Position numbers and translations under genes: made by a program. Positions 49,287 through 57,529 of a stretch of 64,000 nt of DNA are shown here, piece by piece. The notes beneath the pieces were generated by a model. The model saw nothing but the letters and a program-made list of their open reading frames with translations. It ran no database searches and had not been told where the DNA came from. The stretch covers positions 1-64,000 of the forward strand of contig JBBDIE010000177.1 in NCBI GenBank assembly GCA_040880545.1. Reading direction: 5' to 3'. How positions within the stretch are numbered: position 1 is the stretch's first letter; each line of letters opens with the position of its first letter. Origin of the DNA: M55B112 sp040880545. Its GTDB lineage: Bacteria > Bacteroidota > Bacteroidia > Bacteroidales > GCA-2748055.

Positions 49287-51138
49287 CCTCCTGGAATCTC
49301 CGGGTTTTTCTTAGCTCCTGAAAATATTGTTCTGACTCTTCATTGGTCATTTTCCCCTCCTTTTTAATTAGCCTGAGCAGGGAAGTCTTCACATCCTTTG
49401 CCATGTTATGCTGATCCCCACACAGGTAAAAATATGCTCCGTTTTCCAGCCAGTAGAATAGCTCGCTTCCATTTTCTTCCAACCGGTGCTGTACATACAC
49501 CTTGTATTCCTGGTCCCGGGAAAATGCCACATCCATTTTAGTGAGAACACCCTTTTTCAGGAATTTTTGAAATTCAATCTGATAGAGAAAATCGGTTTTG
49601 AAATGCTGATCCCCAAAAAAGAGCCAGCTCTTACCATGGTTTTCTGCCAGTTCCCGTTCCTGCAGAAACGCCCTGAATGGTGCCACGCCCGTTCCTGGTC
49701 CCACCATAATTACAGGTGTGGAAGGATCTTCTGGCAACCGGAAGCTTTCGTTCCTGTCCACGTAGATGGCTACTTTCTCATCCACCGCTACTTTATCTGC
49801 AATCAAGGTGGATCCAAGACCATTGTGAATCCGGCCATTGCGCGTATACCTTACGGCACAGATGGTCAGATGTACCTCCTCCGGATTGGCTCGATAACTG
49901 GAGGCCACCGAATAGAGCCTGGGCTGTTTGTTTCGTAATATGGAAACCAACTCATTCGCACTGATTATGGAAGAAAATTCATGCAACAGGTCCAGCAAAT
50001 CCCGCCCATACAAAAAGTCGTTCAGATAATCCTGGTCATCCAGGATCATATCCAGTCTGTCATGCAAAAGGTACCTGGAATAATTTTCAAGCACCTTACG
50101 GGTAAGTGTGGAAATTTCATAATCATTGATTAAAGCCTCCCTGACACTTTTTTCGCTTTGGCCCGCTTTAATTTTGGTATCAGACCTGATGGATGTTTTT
50201 TCAAGGATGGCATCCACAAGTTTTTCATCATTTGATGTAATTATACCTATGGAATCACCTGGTTCATAAATTAATCCCGAATCTTCAATAGATAATTCCA
50301 CATGCCAGGTCTCCTTTTCCGAACCCCTGCCATTCAAAATAAATTTATCCAGTAGTACAGCTTCATAAGGCTTTTTCGCGCTGAATTCAGTGGCTAATGG
50401 AGATGTTGTCGCCTTAATAGTTGCAGAATCAACCTCATCTGCTCCTAATTTATCCCTGAAAATTTCCATCACTTGCTCATACCACGACTGCGCATCCTCC
50501 TGGTAATCAAGGTCGCAATCCACCCGGTCAAACAAGGGCGTGGCTCCAAGGTTTCGCAACCGCTCGTCAAAATCCTTGCCGATCTTACAGTAATGCTGGT
50601 AACTGCTGTCTCCCAAAGCAAGCACCGCATATTGCAGATTTTCCAGCGACGGTGCTTTATTACTCATCAGAAAGTTGTACAACTCTTCAGCTGGCAGAGG
50701 CGGGTCGCCCTCTCCGTCGGTGCTCACCACAATCAGAAGATTCTTCTCCTTTTTAAGATTCTTCTTGTTATAGTCATTCATGTCCGCCAACTCACTGGTA
50801 ATCCCAAGTGAAGTTGCGAATCGATGTGCTTCTGAAGCGACCCCTTTTGAATTCCCTGTGCGGGAACCATACAAAATTTTTAGTTTTTCTGTTACTGTTT
50901 TTGTAACCTGCTCTTCCCGCGCTGCTTCGGAGGGTACAGTGGCAGGTTCTGTGCCAGACATATTAAATCCTGTCAGATATCCTCCAAGCCAAATGCCCTG
51001 CGGAGGAGTCAGACTTTCGAGTAGCTTGTTCAGTAACTTTTGCTGCTTTTCATCAAATAAGATGTCGTTGAGTTTCTTTTCCATGGATGTGTGATCGTTA
51101 ATCTGAACCGGATGACCCGGGGTGACTGTTTTTTTCAT
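49276..51138 (-). CDS. cysJ: Sulfite reductase flavoprotein subunit
   Basis: CysJ passes electrons from NADPH through FAD and FMN to CysI. In 620 residues: an N-terminal extension (1-85), a flavodoxin domain with ILYGSRTGNSKGVASEA (FMN phosphate loop), VSTDGEGDPPLPAEELYNFL and ALGDSSYQHYCKIG, an FAD domain with LYSVASSY and GLGSTLIADK, and an NADP domain with MVGPGTGVAPFRAFLQER, ending FQEDVY. The ATG follows directly on a run of seven U that belongs to a terminator hairpin, the last part of a Cys/Met leader attenuator. Confidence 0.95.
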   Translation of the reverse strand: MKKTVTPGHPVQINDHTSMEKKLNDILFDEKQQKLLNKLLESLTPPQGIWLGGYLTGFNMSGTEPATVPSEAAREEQVTKTVTEKLKILYGSRTGNSKGVASEAHRFATSLGITSELADMNDYNKKNLKKEKNLLIVVSTDGEGDPPLPAEELYNFLMSNKAPSLENLQYAVLALGDSSYQHYCKIGKDFDERLRNLGATPLFDRVDCDLDYQEDAQSWYEQVMEIFRDKLGADEVDSATIKATTSPLATEFSAKKPYEAVLLDKFILNGRGSEKETWHVELSIEDSGLIYEPGDSIGIITSNDEKLVDAILEKTSIRSDTKIKAGQSEKSVREALINDYEISTLTRKVLENYSRYLLHDRLDMILDDQDYLNDFLYGRDLLDLLHEFSSIISANELVSILRNKQPRLYSVASSYRANPEEVHLTICAVRYTRNGRIHNGLGSTLIADKVAVDEKVAIYVDRNESFRLPEDPSTPVIMVGPGTGVAPFRAFLQERELAENHGKSWLFFGDQHFKTDFLYQIEFQKFLKKGVLTKMDVAFSRDQEYKVYVQHRLEENGSELFYWLENGAYFYLCGDQHNMAKDVKTSLLRLIKKEGKMTNEESEQYFQELRKTRRFQEDVY

Positions 51139-51173
51139 AAAAAAAGCCCTTCACATTCAGTTGTGAAGGGCTT
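51139..51173 (-). terminator. Attenuator terminator abutting the cysJ start codon
   Basis: On the minus strand AAGCCCTTCAC (51173-51163) and GTGAAGGGCTT (51154-51144) form an 11-bp stem with an eight-base loop, followed by U residues that end right at the cysJ AUG. Since cysJ is the gene downstream, this is a conditional terminator (segments 3 and 4 of an attenuator), not an end-of-gene one. Confidence 0.85.
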
Positions 51174-51316
51174 CCATTATATGGTTATATATTCTCTGTT
51201 ATTCATTCAGAACCATAAGACGTGCCTTCACATATCCTGTACACATGCAACACATACACATCAGCATATTCATATTGTGAAGAAATCTTACCATCCTGCT
51301 ATTTTAGTTTAAATGA
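51144..51316 (-). promoter_or_regulatory. Transcription attenuator of cysJ-cysI-met8-cobA
   Basis: The leader RNA (about 178 bases) has three alternative pairings. 1:2 is CTTCAC (51282-51277) with GTGAAG (51231-51226). 2:3 is GTGAAGG (51231-51225) with CCTTCAC (51169-51163), an antiterminator. 3:4 is the terminator at 51173-51144. Stalling at the Cys codons favours 2:3 and read-through. Smooth translation covers segment 2 and allows 3:4, and no translation gives 1:2 plus 3:4, so transcription stops. The logic equals trp-type attenuation, here with Cys (and Met) as the sensed residues. No in vivo evidence is available. Confidence 0.78.
51199..51294 (-). CDS. Cys/Met-rich leader peptide of the cysJI operon
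   Basis: A 31-residue ORF starts at 51294 (an internal ATG at 51273 gives 24 residues). Codons from 51273 read MNMLMCMCCMC, so four Cys and five Met occur in eleven codons; the peptide ends with TAA at 51201-51199. The Cys codons (51258-51241) lie between segment 1 (CTTCAC, 51282-51277) and segment 2 (GTGAAGG, 51231-51225), where a stalled ribosome would mask segment 1 and leave segment 2 free to pair with segment 3. This is the expected geometry of a regulatory leader peptide; the peptide itself likely has no further role. Confidence 0.8.
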   Translation of the reverse strand: MVRFLHNMNMLMCMCCMCTGYVKARLMVLNE

Positions 51317-51321
51317 TTGCC

Positions 51322-51329
51322 CAAATATA
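51322..51329 (-). promoter_or_regulatory. -7 box of the cysJ leader promoter
   Basis: TATATTTG on the minus strand is an exact -7 element. It would start the leader near 51316, about 20 bases before the leader peptide ATG. No -33 box at 19-bp spacing is seen. Confidence 0.6.
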
Positions 51330-51694
51330 GGAACTATTTTATTTTCATGTTAAAAAACATCCCGATTTTTTCATTCTAAATTGCATTTACTTGCAAACTC
51401 CTGAATAGTTACTATTTTCGTCACTCTTTTAAAATAAGGTACCTGTTTGTTACGACGTTAACCATGTTACAGAATGCTTTTAACTATGAAAATGCAGCAA
51501 ATTAGTGCGGTTTCATGAAACATGAGTCGACTTGAATCAATTGTACCCATGCCATGTTATTGAAAAAAAGCAGTAATTTAGATTCAGATAAAGAGCTAAA
51601 CACAATAGTTTTCATGATTCAATCAGGATTTTGTTTTTATAAGTGATTTTAGAATTACAGAATTAACTGACTGACGCTAAATAATTCCAACAAA
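51330..51694. other. Gap between the cysJ promoter and comA
   Basis: In these 365 AT-rich bases I see no ORF, hairpin with T-run, tRNA or clear promoter box for comA. The comA promoter is presumably here but unrecognised. Confidence 0.35.
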
Positions 51695-52477
51695 ATGAAT
51701 TTTGATATTTCTTTTATTCCGGAGAGAACTGTTCAGCCCAGGGAGACCGGTCTTACCATGATGATGGACAAAGGTTTGAGCTTACGTGAAGCAGAAAATT
51801 TTTGTGAATCAAGTGCTGCCTTTACAGACCTCGTGAAATTTGGCTTTGGTACTGCATTGATAACCAACAACCTGGCTGAAAAGATCAGGATATACCGCCA
51901 GGCAGGTGTTGAGCCCTATTTCGGGGGTACACTATTTGAAATGTTTGCTGCGAGGAATAAAATTGAGGATTACAAAAGATTTGTGGATAAATTCGATATA
52001 CATACTGTGGAGGTATCCGATGGATCAATGAAAATTGAACCTGCTGAGAAGGTGGAGATGATCCGGAAACTGGCGCCTGAAAAGCGGGTGTTATCGGAAG
52101 TAGGATCAAAAGTGAAGGATGTGGTACTAACCAATGAAGAGTGGGTGTTTCACATGAAGAACGAACTGGATGCCGGGGCCTGGAAGGTGATAGCTGAGGC
52201 GAGAGAGTCCGGAACCATAGGGATCTATGATGCAAACGGATGTGCCAACAGTCTGCTGATTGAAGATATCATGAAAGAAATTTCGGTGGACGATGTATTG
52301 TGGGAAGCGCCGGTAAAATCGCAACAGGTCATGTTTATTCAACTGGTTGGTCACAATGTGAATTTAGGAAATATTGCCCCCCATGAGGTAATCTCTCTTG
52401 AAGCACTGCGTTGTGGTTTGCGGGGGGATACATTGTTTGATTTTCTGCCAGAGGAATTCCAGGATAAAAGATTGTAA
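51695..52477 (+). CDS. Phosphosulfolactate synthase (ComA-like)
   Basis: ComA adds sulfite to phosphoenolpyruvate to give (R)-phosphosulfolactate. The 260-residue TIM barrel has PRETGLTMMMDKGLSL, the segment VKFGFGTALIT, GVEPYFGGTLFEMF, HTVEVSDGSM, LSEVGSKVKD, GAWKVIAEARESGTIGIYD and QQVMFIQLVGHNVNLGNI, with the acidic metal ligands and basic sulfite/phosphate-binding residues conserved by eye. Later enzymes of coenzyme M synthesis are not nearby, so the product more likely feeds another sulfonate. The gene diverges from the sulfite reductase operon, which competes for the same substrate. Confidence 0.85.
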   Translation: MNFDISFIPERTVQPRETGLTMMMDKGLSLREAENFCESSAAFTDLVKFGFGTALITNNLAEKIRIYRQAGVEPYFGGTLFEMFAARNKIEDYKRFVDKFDIHTVEVSDGSMKIEPAEKVEMIRKLAPEKRVLSEVGSKVKDVVLTNEEWVFHMKNELDAGAWKVIAEARESGTIGIYDANGCANSLLIEDIMKEISVDDVLWEAPVKSQQVMFIQLVGHNVNLGNIAPHEVISLEALRCGLRGDTLFDFLPEEFQDKRL

Positions 52478-52537
52478 CAAATTTTTTTCAAAAAAGATAA
52501 TTACCCCGATTCGGGAAAAAACACGCAGACAAAACTA

Positions 52538-52576
52538 CCGGTAATGGTGATGCCTGGTATTTTTATACCTTACCGG
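52538..52576 (+). promoter_or_regulatory. Nested hairpin upstream of the DUF368 gene
   Basis: CCGGTAA (52538-52544) pairs with TTACCGG (52570-52576), and inside it GGTAT (52556-52560) pairs with ATACC (52565-52569) around TTTT; an 11-base bulge lies on the left. It may terminate comA or regulate the following gene. Confidence 0.4.
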
Positions 52577-52621
52577 ATGAATTTTGAAATTTAGTAAATG
52601 CATTACAGAACTGTATTTTTT

Positions 52622-53545
52622 ATGAAGAAAGAGTTAAAGCATTACCTGCTTATTATGTTAAAAGGATTGGGAATGGGGGCCGCCGATGTGGTACCCGGTG
52701 TTTCCGGGGGAACAATTGCATTTATAACCGGGATTTATGAAGAGCTGATCCATTCCATTAAGTCCATCGATATGGGAGCAGTGAAACTGTTTTTTTCAGG
52801 TAATTGGGGCTCTTTCTGGAAACATATCAATGGGAATTTTTTGTTGGCAGTTTTTGCAGGGATCGCTGTAGCCGTTATTTCACTGGCAAAAATACTGGAA
52901 CATCTCCTTGAATCCCAGCCGGTTCTGATCTGGTCATTTTTCTTTGGGCTGATCCTTGTCTCTTCATTTGTAGTGGCAAAAAGGATCAAAGTGTGGGACT
53001 ATGCCAGACTAATGGTACTGGTTTCAGGGATCGCTGCTGCATTTTATATAACCAGTATAACACCTGCAGAGACCTCAAATGCATTCTGGTTTGTCTTACT
53101 ATCGGGAGTACTGGCCAGTTGTGCCATGATCCTGCCGGGGATTTCCGGAAGCTTTATCCTGTTACTGCTGGGAAAATATGAATTTGCACTGAATGCTGTG
53201 AATGAAGTGGATATCATTTCATTGTTGTTACTTGGTACCGGAGCCGTAATCGGATTACTGAGCCTGTCCAGGGTATTGTCCTGGCTTTTCAGGAAATTCC
53301 ACGATATTACAGTGGCATTACTTGCCGGATTTATGATCGGATCCCTGAACAAGATCTGGCCCTGGAAGGAAACAATCAGGACAGTTGTCATGGAGGGAGT
53401 GGAAAAACCACTTATGCAGAAAAATATACTTCCCTCATTCGGACAAAAAGATGATCAGCTGATTGCGGCTATTTTAATGATGCTGCTGGGAATTGGCCTG
53501 ATCCTGCTTTTTGAACTGGCTTTTAAGCGGAAAGAGATCAATTAA
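52622..53545 (+). CDS. DUF368 polyprenyl-phosphate transporter (PopT-like)
   Basis: DUF368 (PopT) proteins are linked to returning undecaprenyl phosphate across the inner membrane for reuse in wall and O-antigen synthesis. The protein of 307 residues (from the ATG at 52622) has about eight membrane segments and two hallmark re-entrant motifs, GAADVVPGVSGGTIAFITG near the start and MILPGISGSFILLLLGKYE in the second half. An ATG 24 bases upstream would add eight residues and is less like the family. It is a single gene followed by aroE. Confidence 0.85.
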   Translation: MKKELKHYLLIMLKGLGMGAADVVPGVSGGTIAFITGIYEELIHSIKSIDMGAVKLFFSGNWGSFWKHINGNFLLAVFAGIAVAVISLAKILEHLLESQPVLIWSFFFGLILVSSFVVAKRIKVWDYARLMVLVSGIAAAFYITSITPAETSNAFWFVLLSGVLASCAMILPGISGSFILLLLGKYEFALNAVNEVDIISLLLLGTGAVIGLLSLSRVLSWLFRKFHDITVALLAGFMIGSLNKIWPWKETIRTVVMEGVEKPLMQKNILPSFGQKDDQLIAAILMMLLGIGLILLFELAFKRKEIN

Positions 53546-53638
53546 TACAACATTGATTTTTGGTTCTTAGCTGAAAGATTGCTTATTTGTACCTGATTTC
53601 ACCAGTACCAGATGAGGGTTTTATTTTAATTTATGATC

Positions 53639-54382
53639 ATGAGAAAATTCGGACTGATCGGATATCCGTTGGGGCATTCCTTTTCGAAGGAGTATTTTTC
53701 GAATAAATTTGAGCGGGAAGGTATTGAAGATGTGGTATACGATAATTACCCCATCAATGATATAGCAGAATTTGAGCCACTTTATAAAAATGACCCTGAA
53801 CTGAGTGGGCTGAATGTTACCATTCCATATAAAGAAAGTGTAATTCCATATCTGGACGTACTGAGCGAGGATGCCAGGAATATTGGAGCGGTGAATACCA
53901 TCTGTCTCTGTACGAAAACCGGCAGACTTGTAAAAGTTGGCCACAATACCGATGCACTCGGGTTCAGGAAGTCGTTGGAAGAAAAATTATTGGTAATGCC
54001 GGAGAAAGCACTGGTACTGGGTACCGGTGGGGCATCAAAAGCTGTGGTGTATGTGCTGCAGGATCTGGGTATAAAGGTTACCAGCGTTTCAAGTTCCGGC
54101 AAAGAGGGTGCCATTGGATATGAAGACCTTACCGACAAATTGGTACGGACCTCCAAACTCATTGTCAATACAACGCCGCTGGGAATGCATCCTGATATCG
54201 ATACTTATCCTGATATTCCTTATGATGCCATAACACCGGAACATTTGATGTACGACCTGGTGTACAATCCCAGGGTAACACGGTTTATGCAGCTTGGGAA
54301 GGAGAGGGCAGCCAGTGCGGTAAACGGGGCTGACATGCTTCTTTACCAGGCTGAAGGTGCCTGGGAGATTTGGAACAGGTAA
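53639..54382 (+). CDS. aroE: Shikimate dehydrogenase
   Basis: AroE reduces 3-dehydroshikimate with NADPH in the chorismate pathway. From the ATG at 53639 the protein has 247 residues and begins MRKFGLIGYPLGHSFSKEYF, the substrate-binding Ser pair. NVTIPYKESV has the catalytic Lys (residue 65), GAVNTI the substrate Asn, HNTDALGF the catalytic Asp (105), and LGTGGASKAVVY the NADP loop. An ATG six bases upstream is in frame but adds only Met-Ile. It is on the short side of the family, as in other Bacteroidota. Confidence 0.95.
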   Translation: MRKFGLIGYPLGHSFSKEYFSNKFEREGIEDVVYDNYPINDIAEFEPLYKNDPELSGLNVTIPYKESVIPYLDVLSEDARNIGAVNTICLCTKTGRLVKVGHNTDALGFRKSLEEKLLVMPEKALVLGTGGASKAVVYVLQDLGIKVTSVSSSGKEGAIGYEDLTDKLVRTSKLIVNTTPLGMHPDIDTYPDIPYDAITPEHLMYDLVYNPRVTRFMQLGKERAASAVNGADMLLYQAEGAWEIWNR

Positions 54383-54433
54383 TAAAATTGTGAAAGGTCA
54401 CTACATTATACCCAAGGAGAACCCAGTTAATAT

Positions 54434-55171
54434 ATGAAAAACACTTTACGGCTTACCTATTCAGTCAATTCTTACGAAGTAGATCCACTCGGAGCGGCCC
54501 GTCTCACAACAATTGCGAATTTCCTGCAGGAAACAGCCTATAAGCATGCTCATTCACTCAACCTGGGATACACCCACCTGAATGAAAATAACAGGGCATG
54601 GATATTATCGCGGATGAGAATCCGGATTTTCCAGTACCCGGCGTGGGACGACCAGGTTATCGTTGAAACCTGGCCAAGAGGTGTGGACAAACTGTTTGCT
54701 CTGCGTGATTTCAGGATCTATGATACAAATAATCTTGTACTGGCTGAGGCTACCACCTGCTGGTTGATGGTCGACAGCAGTAACCACCGGCCACTCAGGA
54801 TCCCGCATGATATCATAAAGATTCAGACCCGCTCCGATTCGGTATTCAGTGAAATACCGGGGAAGATTTCGCTTCCGGAAACCATACATATTTATGAAAC
54901 CAGAATGGTCAGATATTCCGACCTGGACGTGGTGGGCCATGTAAATAACGTCAAGTTTATTGAGTGGTGCACCGATTTAGCCGGACCGGAAAAGTTCCTG
55001 GAAAACACGGTTACTGATTTCAGCATCAATTTTATTGGAGAAGCATTACCGGGTGACCAGGTGGAGATCAGTTCATCCGAAATGGCAGACAATATTATAT
55101 GTATCAGCGGTAAAAATTCAGGATCCGGAAAGGAGTGTTTCAGGGCACAAATGCAACTTCGTAAAATATAA
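54434..55171 (+). CDS. Acyl-ACP thioesterase
   Basis: A double hotdog thioesterase of the FatA/FatB type that releases fatty acids from acyl carrier protein. Both hotdog halves are visible in 245 residues: SYEVDPLGAARLTTIANFLQE, RAWILSRMRIRI, DQVIVETWPRG, then RMVRYSDLDVVGHVNNVKFIEW, in which the Asp/Asn/His-type active-site cluster falls. Specificity for chain length cannot be read. It lies 51 bases after aroE and converges on truA. Confidence 0.87.
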   Translation: MKNTLRLTYSVNSYEVDPLGAARLTTIANFLQETAYKHAHSLNLGYTHLNENNRAWILSRMRIRIFQYPAWDDQVIVETWPRGVDKLFALRDFRIYDTNNLVLAEATTCWLMVDSSNHRPLRIPHDIIKIQTRSDSVFSEIPGKISLPETIHIYETRMVRYSDLDVVGHVNNVKFIEWCTDLAGPEKFLENTVTDFSINFIGEALPGDQVEISSSEMADNIICISGKNSGSGKECFRAQMQLRKI

Positions 55172-55204
55172 ATTTTTTCCGGACAATCAGATTGGTGACA
55201 TTAT

Positions 55205-55939
55205 CTAATACCCCACTTCCACCAGGCAGAGTCCTTTTGCAGGTACACTCATTCCGGCTTTTCCCCGGTCCTTTGCTTCAACTACTTGCCGGAAACTGTC
55301 CAAATCCATTTTTCCTGATCCAATATCCAACATTGTACCAACAATCGACCTAACCATATTCCTTAAAAACCTGTCGGCCCTGATATTAAAATCATACCCG
55401 TCTTCATTTTCCTTCCAGGCTGCTTCCATGATCTGGCAGTCGTGGGTCTTAACATCTGTGTGCAGTTTGCTGAAACTGGTGAAGTCAGTATATTCCATCA
55501 GAACTTCACAAGCAGCATTCATCATTTGGGTATCCAGCGTACCAAAATAAAAATAACAAAACGGACGAGTGAATACTGGTTTTGTCCTTCGGATGGTGTA
55601 GGTATAATGACGGTATTTGGCGGAAAATCGTGCATGCAATGATTCATCCACGGGCCGGATAGTATAGATAACAATATCTTTGGGTAAAATGCTGTTCAGC
55701 CTGAATGTCAGGTCTTTCAGCTGACCAATATCGTTGCGGATACTGTCAAAATGAGCAGTATAACTGGAGGCATGAACTCCGGTATCGGTTCTTCCGCATC
55801 CTGTCAGGGCAATTTCCTGCTTCATTAACGTAGTAAAAGACTCCTCCAACGTCTGTTGCACTGTTACGGCATTTGGCTGTACCTGCCAACCGTGATAGTT
55901 GGTTCCATCGTATGCCAGTTCAACAAAATATCTTGTCAT
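55205..55939 (-). CDS. truA: tRNA pseudouridine(38-40) synthase
   Basis: TruA modifies positions 38-40 of the tRNA anticodon stem. The 244-residue protein carries the catalytic Asp52 in CGRTDTGVHA, plus ELAYDGTNYHGWQVQPN at the start, RHYTYTI, TDFTSFSK and RADRFLRNMVRSIVGTMLDIG. Length and order match the family. It stands alone on the minus strand. Confidence 0.96.
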   Translation of the reverse strand: MTRYFVELAYDGTNYHGWQVQPNAVTVQQTLEESFTTLMKQEIALTGCGRTDTGVHASSYTAHFDSIRNDIGQLKDLTFRLNSILPKDIVIYTIRPVDESLHARFSAKYRHYTYTIRRTKPVFTRPFCYFYFGTLDTQMMNAACEVLMEYTDFTSFSKLHTDVKTHDCQIMEAAWKENEDGYDFNIRADRFLRNMVRSIVGTMLDIGSGKMDLDSFRQVVEAKDRGKAGMSVPAKGLCLVEVGY

Positions 55940-56047
55940 CTGCTAATTTTTTGGTATTTACTCATACGTTTTCTCTGCATTCACCAAAGATACTACCACC
56001 TTAACAATTTTTAACATCATTGCCGGAGGAATTGCCATGTACTCGGT

Positions 56048-56055
56048 TATTTTTG
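56048..56055 (+). promoter_or_regulatory. -7 box of the Bat operon promoter
   Basis: TATTTTTG is a match to TAnnTTTG, 46 bases before the moxR ATG. TTG motifs occur upstream but not at the 19-base spacing. Confidence 0.45.
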
Positions 56056-56101
56056 TATTCCATAAAAATGGAGATATTTAACAATTAACTAATTGTATGG
56101 T

Positions 56102-57097
56102 ATGAGCGATTCTGTAAATATTAAAGAGCTAAATGAGAAGATCAGGCAGGAGAGTGAATTCGTCGACCTGGTAACCATGGAGATGCACAAGGTAATTGTG
56201 GGCCAGAAAAATTTGATTGAACGATTACTGATCGGGTTACTGTCTGACGGACATATATTGCTTGAAGGAGTACCTGGACTGGCAAAAACATTGGCTATCA
56301 GTACATTGTCAGATATAGTCGATGCAAAATTCAGCAGAATTCAGTTTACGCCCGACCTGTTACCGGCCGATCTTCTGGGTACTATGATTTACAGTCAGAA
56401 AAAGGAGGAATTCGTAGTTAAGAAAGGGCCTATCTTTGCCAACCTGATCCTTGCTGATGAGATTAACAGGTCGCCTGCCAAGGTTCAGTCTGCTTTACTG
56501 GAAGCCATGCAGGAAAAGCAGGTCACCATCGGTGAACAGACCTATCCACTTGAAAGACCATTTCTGGTGTTGGCCACCCAGAATCCCATTGAACAGGAGG
56601 GAACATATCCACTTCCAGAAGCTCAGGTCGACAGGTTCATGTTGAAAGTGGTGGTTGGGTATCCAGGGAAAGAGGAGGAGCGGATGATCGTACGTGAAAA
56701 CCTTGGAAAATCATTTCCTTCTGCAAATACCATATTGAAACCTGCAGAAATTCTGAAAGCCAGGGAAGTGGTGAAGGAGGTCTATATGGACGAAAAGATT
56801 GAAAACTATATTCTTGATATAGTTTTTGCAACGCGGTACCCCGACCAGGCAGGACTGGCACAATATATGTCTATGATACAGTACGGCGGATCGCCCCGTG
56901 CAAGTATTAACCTGGCGAAAGCGGCGAAGGCCTACGCATTTATAAAGCGACGGGGGTATGTGGTGCCTGAAGATGTAAGGGCAGTTTGTCATGATGTGTT
57001 GAGACACAGGATTGGTCTGACCTATGAGGCAGAAGCAGAAAACATTACCGCTGAACACATCGTTTCTGAGATTATGAATAATGTAGAGGTGCCTTAA
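56102..57097 (+). CDS. MoxR-family AAA+ ATPase
   Basis: MoxR ATPases are chaperone-like proteins that act with VWA-domain partners. In 331 residues: Walker A EGVPGLAKTLA, Walker B LILADEINRSPAKVQSALLEAMQE, sensor 1 LVLATQNPIEQEGTYPLPEAQ, arginine finger in VDRFMLK, and sensor 2 in GGSPRASINL. The ATG at 56102 is chosen over a TTG nine bases earlier. It opens the Bat operon and is followed after 2 bases by a small secreted protein. Confidence 0.92.
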   Translation: MSDSVNIKELNEKIRQESEFVDLVTMEMHKVIVGQKNLIERLLIGLLSDGHILLEGVPGLAKTLAISTLSDIVDAKFSRIQFTPDLLPADLLGTMIYSQKKEEFVVKKGPIFANLILADEINRSPAKVQSALLEAMQEKQVTIGEQTYPLERPFLVLATQNPIEQEGTYPLPEAQVDRFMLKVVVGYPGKEEERMIVRENLGKSFPSANTILKPAEILKAREVVKEVYMDEKIENYILDIVFATRYPDQAGLAQYMSMIQYGGSPRASINLAKAAKAYAFIKRRGYVVPEDVRAVCHDVLRHRIGLTYEAEAENITAEHIVSEIMNNVEVP

Positions 57098-57099
57098 AG

Positions 57100-57525
57100 A
57101 TGTTGCTTAGAGCCATCATATCGATTTTATTTTTCGCTCTGCCAGCTTCCCTGCAGGCCGTGGAAAAGCCATTGATTGGAATGTCAAAGGAGCATGTGAA
57201 AACTGAGATGAGATCAGAATATAAAATGTTTTCACCTGATAACAGTGTCACAAAACAACATTTCAATTACCTGAAATACGTCAACGGAAGACGCACCATT
57301 ACCTGGATTATCTATTTTTCTGATCAAGATATTTGCACTACCACAAAAAAAGTGTGTGACTACTCAGAATATGATTCGGTTCTTGAGGAAATCAATAACA
57401 AATACCGGAAGGTTGGGAACCATGAATGGGAATATGATTCGGAAGACAGGACATATACTGTGAAGCTTGTTGAAGAGGATTGGTATTTTACAATACGGGA
57501 AAGATTGAAAGTTAACCGGAAATGA
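57100..57525 (+). CDS. Small exported protein within the Bat operon
   Basis: The 141-residue protein has an N-terminal signal peptide (about 1-20, ALPASLQA) and a mature part of about 120 residues rich in Tyr, Glu and Lys, with two Cys in DQDICTTTKKVCDY that could pair. No known domain is recognised. It lies 2 bases after moxR and 4 bases before the DUF58 gene, so it is translated with them. It is not a standard member of the Bat operon as I know it. Confidence 0.6.
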   Translation: MLLRAIISILFFALPASLQAVEKPLIGMSKEHVKTEMRSEYKMFSPDNSVTKQHFNYLKYVNGRRTITWIIYFSDQDICTTTKKVCDYSEYDSVLEEINNKYRKVGNHEWEYDSEDRTYTVKLVEEDWYFTIRERLKVNRK

Positions 57526-57529
57526 ATTT

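Noticed and set aside
51139..51330. SAM riboswitch upstream of cysJ
   Set aside because: No multi-helix SAM fold with conserved core was found; the Cys/Met leader peptide with alternative hairpins explains the region better.
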